A stretch of DNA of 64,000 bases from Candidatus Zixiibacteriota bacterium (GTDB lineage: Bacteria > Zixibacteria > MSB-5A5 > WJJR01): NCBI GenBank assembly GCA_036397555.1, contig DASWIS010000008.1:62001-126000 (forward strand), in the 5' to 3' direction. Within the stretch, counting starts at the first letter, position 1. The number at the start of each line of letters is the position of its first letter. Shown here one piece after another: positions 62,191 through 64,000 of the stretch. A model generated the notes under the pieces. It saw only the letters and a list, made by a program, of their open reading frames with translations. It had not been told where the DNA came from and did not search any database. A program made the translations under genes and the position numbers.

Positions 62191-62748
62191 TCATGCGGCG
62201 GTCATTGGCGCGAGCTTCTTGCCCAGCAAGGCCTCACGTTTGACTTTCTCCTGCAGCATCATCAGCCCTTCCAACAGCGCCTCCGGTCGCGGCGGGCATC
62301 CCGCCACATAGACATCGACCGGCACCACCTGATCGACCCCTTTGAGCACGTGATACCCGTGCCGCCAGTACGGGCCGCCGCAGGTCGCGCACGATCCCAT
62401 GGACACCACATACTTGGGTTCGGGCATCTGCTCGTACAGGCGCTTGATCCGCAGCGCCATTTTCAGCGTCACCGTCCCGGCAACAATCATCAAATCGGTC
62501 TGACGGGGAGAGGCACGCATGACCCCCATGCCGAAACGGTCGAAATCATAGCGCGCGGCGGCCGTGGCCATCATCTCGATGGCACAGCACGCCAGCCCGA
62601 AGGTCATCGGCCACAGCGACGACTGCCGCGCCCAAGCGAACACTTTGTCGATCGAGGTCACGATAACGTTATTGCCATGACGGCCCTCGAGCGGCAGCGT
62701 GTCTTCGGCCTTCTTGACAATCTTCCGTTCGGTCTCTGTCGTGCTCAT
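62191..62748 (-). CDS. nuoB: NADH-quinone oxidoreductase subunit NuoB
   Basis: 185 aa with the N2 cluster ligands: [20 protein letters not shown] (double Cys), [20 protein letters not shown] and [37 protein letters not shown] lies between them. NuoB holds the terminal [4Fe-4S] cluster that reduces quinone. It follows the second NuoI-type gene and precedes nuoC, with short gaps consistent with an operon. Confidence 0.97.
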   Translation of the reverse strand: MSTTETERKIVKKAEDTLPLEGRHGNNVIVTSIDKVFAWARQSSLWPMTFGLACCAIEMMATAAARYDFDRFGMGVMRASPRQTDLMIVAGTVTLKMALRIKRLYEQMPEPKYVVSMGSCATCGGPYWRHGYHVLKGVDQVVPVDVYVAGCPPRPEALLEGLMMLQEKVKREALLGKKLAPMTAA

Positions 62749-62796
62749 AAGTCTCCGCGGATGGCCATCCTAAAGCATACAGGATTGATACGTCAA

Positions 62797-63465
62797 TCAG
62801 GCCGCTCTGATTGCCTCTGCAGGCTTCAAATCGCTCGTGAAGCGCTTCTGAAGGGATTCCACGCCCTGTTTGGTCTGCTCCTCCCGCCCATTGAGTTCCA
62901 ACAGTGTCCCGAGGTCCAAAACCATGCCATTTCGCGAGAGTGAGCCGATCTGCGTAATGCCGGTGTCCATGCGGATGGCATCCTCCGGACATGCCTCCAC
63001 GCAGTATCCGCAAAAGACACAGCGGCCAATGTCGATATCGAAAGATTTTGGGCGCTTCTCGATGTCGGGGTCATCGACTTCTTCCGCCACGATCTGGATG
63101 CAGAATGCCGGACAGACGGTTTCGCACATCATGCAGGCGACACAACGTGGTGTGCCATCGGGACGCCGAGTCAGTCTGTGCAGACTCCGCAGTCGCGGGG
63201 CCGAGGGGCGGCGGAATTCCGGATACTGAAAGGTGGCCGCTCCGGGCTCGGTCTTGATCCCGAAGAGCGTCAGCGTGTGACGCCACAGATTCACGAAAAA
63301 GTGCCGTGCGGTCAATGCCAACCCCGATATCACAGCAGGCAGATAGATCCGTTCCCAAAACGTCAGTTCTCGCCGGCGCTCCGAGACATTCACCACGCGA
63401 ACTGTGCGGGGCCGCTCGGCGGCAGCGGGGATGGTGTCTGCCGGTGTGGTGGTGATGTCCGTCAT
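62797..63465 (-). CDS. NuoI-type 2x[4Fe-4S] ferredoxin subunit (second of two)
   Basis: 222 aa from ATG 63465, overlapping the nuoH stop (ATGA). Clusters are CVACMMCETVCPAFC and CVFCGYCVEACPEDA. An N-terminal extension (RELTFWERIYLPAVISGLAL) and a C-terminal extension of about 60 residues (SLSRNGMVLDLGTLLELNGR) go beyond typical NuoI. It lies directly after nuoH, the position NuoI has in many complex I operons. Either this or the 168-aa copy may be the canonical subunit. Their relationship is discussed in the findings. Confidence 0.87.
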   Translation of the reverse strand: MTDITTTPADTIPAAAERPRTVRVVNVSERRRELTFWERIYLPAVISGLALTARHFFVNLWRHTLTLFGIKTEPGAATFQYPEFRRPSAPRLRSLHRLTRRPDGTPRCVACMMCETVCPAFCIQIVAEEVDDPDIEKRPKSFDIDIGRCVFCGYCVEACPEDAIRMDTGITQIGSLSRNGMVLDLGTLLELNGREEQTKQGVESLQKRFTSDLKPAEAIRAA

Positions 63466-64000
63466 TCGATCCACAGTACCACGATGGCCGTGATGATGGT
63501 GTTAGCCAGCGACATTGGCAAAAGAACTTTCCAGCCCAGCGTCATCAACTGGTCAAAGCGAAAGCGGGGCAAGGTCCAGCGAATCAGCATTTGAAACCAG
63601 CAGAAAAACGCAACCTTTGCAATGAACGAAGTCACCCGCAGGCCCTCGACCGCCCAATTGCCCATGGGGATTGTCCCGCCCCACGGAAAGGAGAAGCCGG
63701 CGTCGACGAGATAAGGCACCTGCCAACCGCCGAAGAACAGCGTGGTCACGACCGCCGAGACCAGAATCGTCTCGATGAAATCCGCGAACATGAACATGCC
63801 GAACTTCATCGAGGAGTATTCGACAAAGAATCCAATGATTTCTGACTCCCCCTCGGGAATGTCAAAGGGGATTCGTTTGGTCTCGGCGATGCCGGCAATG
63901 AGGAAGAGGACAAAGCCGACCGGCTGCAGCAACACACCCCACATCGGTAGAAATCCGAACAGCAGTTGGCCCTGTGCCTCGACGATCTGAGTGAGAGAGA
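63462..64000 (-). CDS. nuoH: NADH-quinone oxidoreductase subunit NuoH (5' end off the window)
   Basis: The visible C-terminal 178 residues include SLTQIVEAQ, LIAGIAETKRIPFDIPEGES, EIIGFFVEYSSMKFGMFMFA and MLIRWTLPRFRFDQLMTLGW, all NuoH motifs of the membrane subunit forming the quinone channel. The start lies beyond 64000. It is the first visible gene of this complex I operon and overlaps the next gene by 4 bp. Confidence 0.96.
   Translation of the reverse strand, partial: SLTQIVEAQGQLLFGFLPMWGVLLQPVGFVLFLIAGIAETKRIPFDIPEGESEIIGFFVEYSSMKFGMFMFADFIETILVSAVVTTLFFGGWQVPYLVDAGFSFPWGGTIPMGNWAVEGLRVTSFIAKVAFFCWFQMLIRWTLPRFRFDQLMTLGWKVLLPMSLANTIITAIVVLWIE

Overview
The window looks like chromosomal DNA of a free-living Gram-negative (diderm), GC-rich, respiring bacterium from a poorly cultured lineage. 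The diderm call rests on a secretin, lipoboxes, a LolD/MacB-type exporter with a periplasmic adaptor, and an O-antigen-type polysaccharide locus. The Cys-rich dockerin-like C-terminal modules and large secreted proteins suggest the FCB side of the tree (Zixibacteria, KSB1 or Eisenbacteria-like). That placement is inference from general resemblance, not a search. No rRNA, tRNA, CRISPR array, transposase or prophage was recognised.

Layout. 1-5573 (minus) is the front part of a Tad/Flp pilus operon: two tandem Flp pilins, prepilin peptidase, TadE, CpaB, secretin CpaC, a TadG-like protein and CpaE; the motor genes would lie beyond the left edge. 5574-7545 holds a 182-bp MITE-like element, a membrane protein and a DUF192 protein. 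7897-11673 is a NatAB-type ABC exporter followed by a secreted protein with YadA-like repeats and a C-terminal peptidase S74 chaperone. 11678-14814 has a SRPBCC-DoxX-DUF1428 operon, an Ada-like alkyl-DNA repair regulator and a glycine-zipper protein. 14990-24278 is a complete classical menaquinone pathway: menF-D-H-B-A-C-E on the minus strand, with menG/ubiE divergent. 24696-29199 couples mobB to two paralogous membrane glycosyltransferases and an O-antigen ligase/polymerase. 29317-30521 has two thioredoxin-fold proteins. 30766-34053 is an rmlA-C-B-D dTDP-sugar operon. 34610-38947 is a MacAB-like exporter with two different permeases. 39132-45959 carries three secreted proteins ending in a Cys-flanked dockerin-like pair, with an SPFH/ribbon-helix-helix/DUF4177 module between them. 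46178-59088 is a mixed stretch: propeptide-only protein, cold-shock protein, DUF5694, MmgE/PrpD, FKBP, CDGSH, beta-propeller plus MoaD-like protein, ribulose-phosphate epimerase and a histone-tailed SWIB protein. 59181-64000 (minus) is part of a complex I cluster in the unusual order H-I-B-C-I'-lipoprotein-D.

Functionally, the menaquinone cluster and complex I fit together as NADH (or ferredoxin) to menaquinone electron transfer. The rml, glycosyltransferase and ligase genes suggest a deoxysugar-containing surface polysaccharide. The Tad pilus, S74 protein, FtsX exporter and dockerin-like proteins form a large cell-surface programme. The points most worth a second look are the Cys-in-loop dockerin module, the SPFH module with twin palindromes, the rearranged complex I cluster with two NuoI-type subunits, and the propeller/MoaD-like pair.
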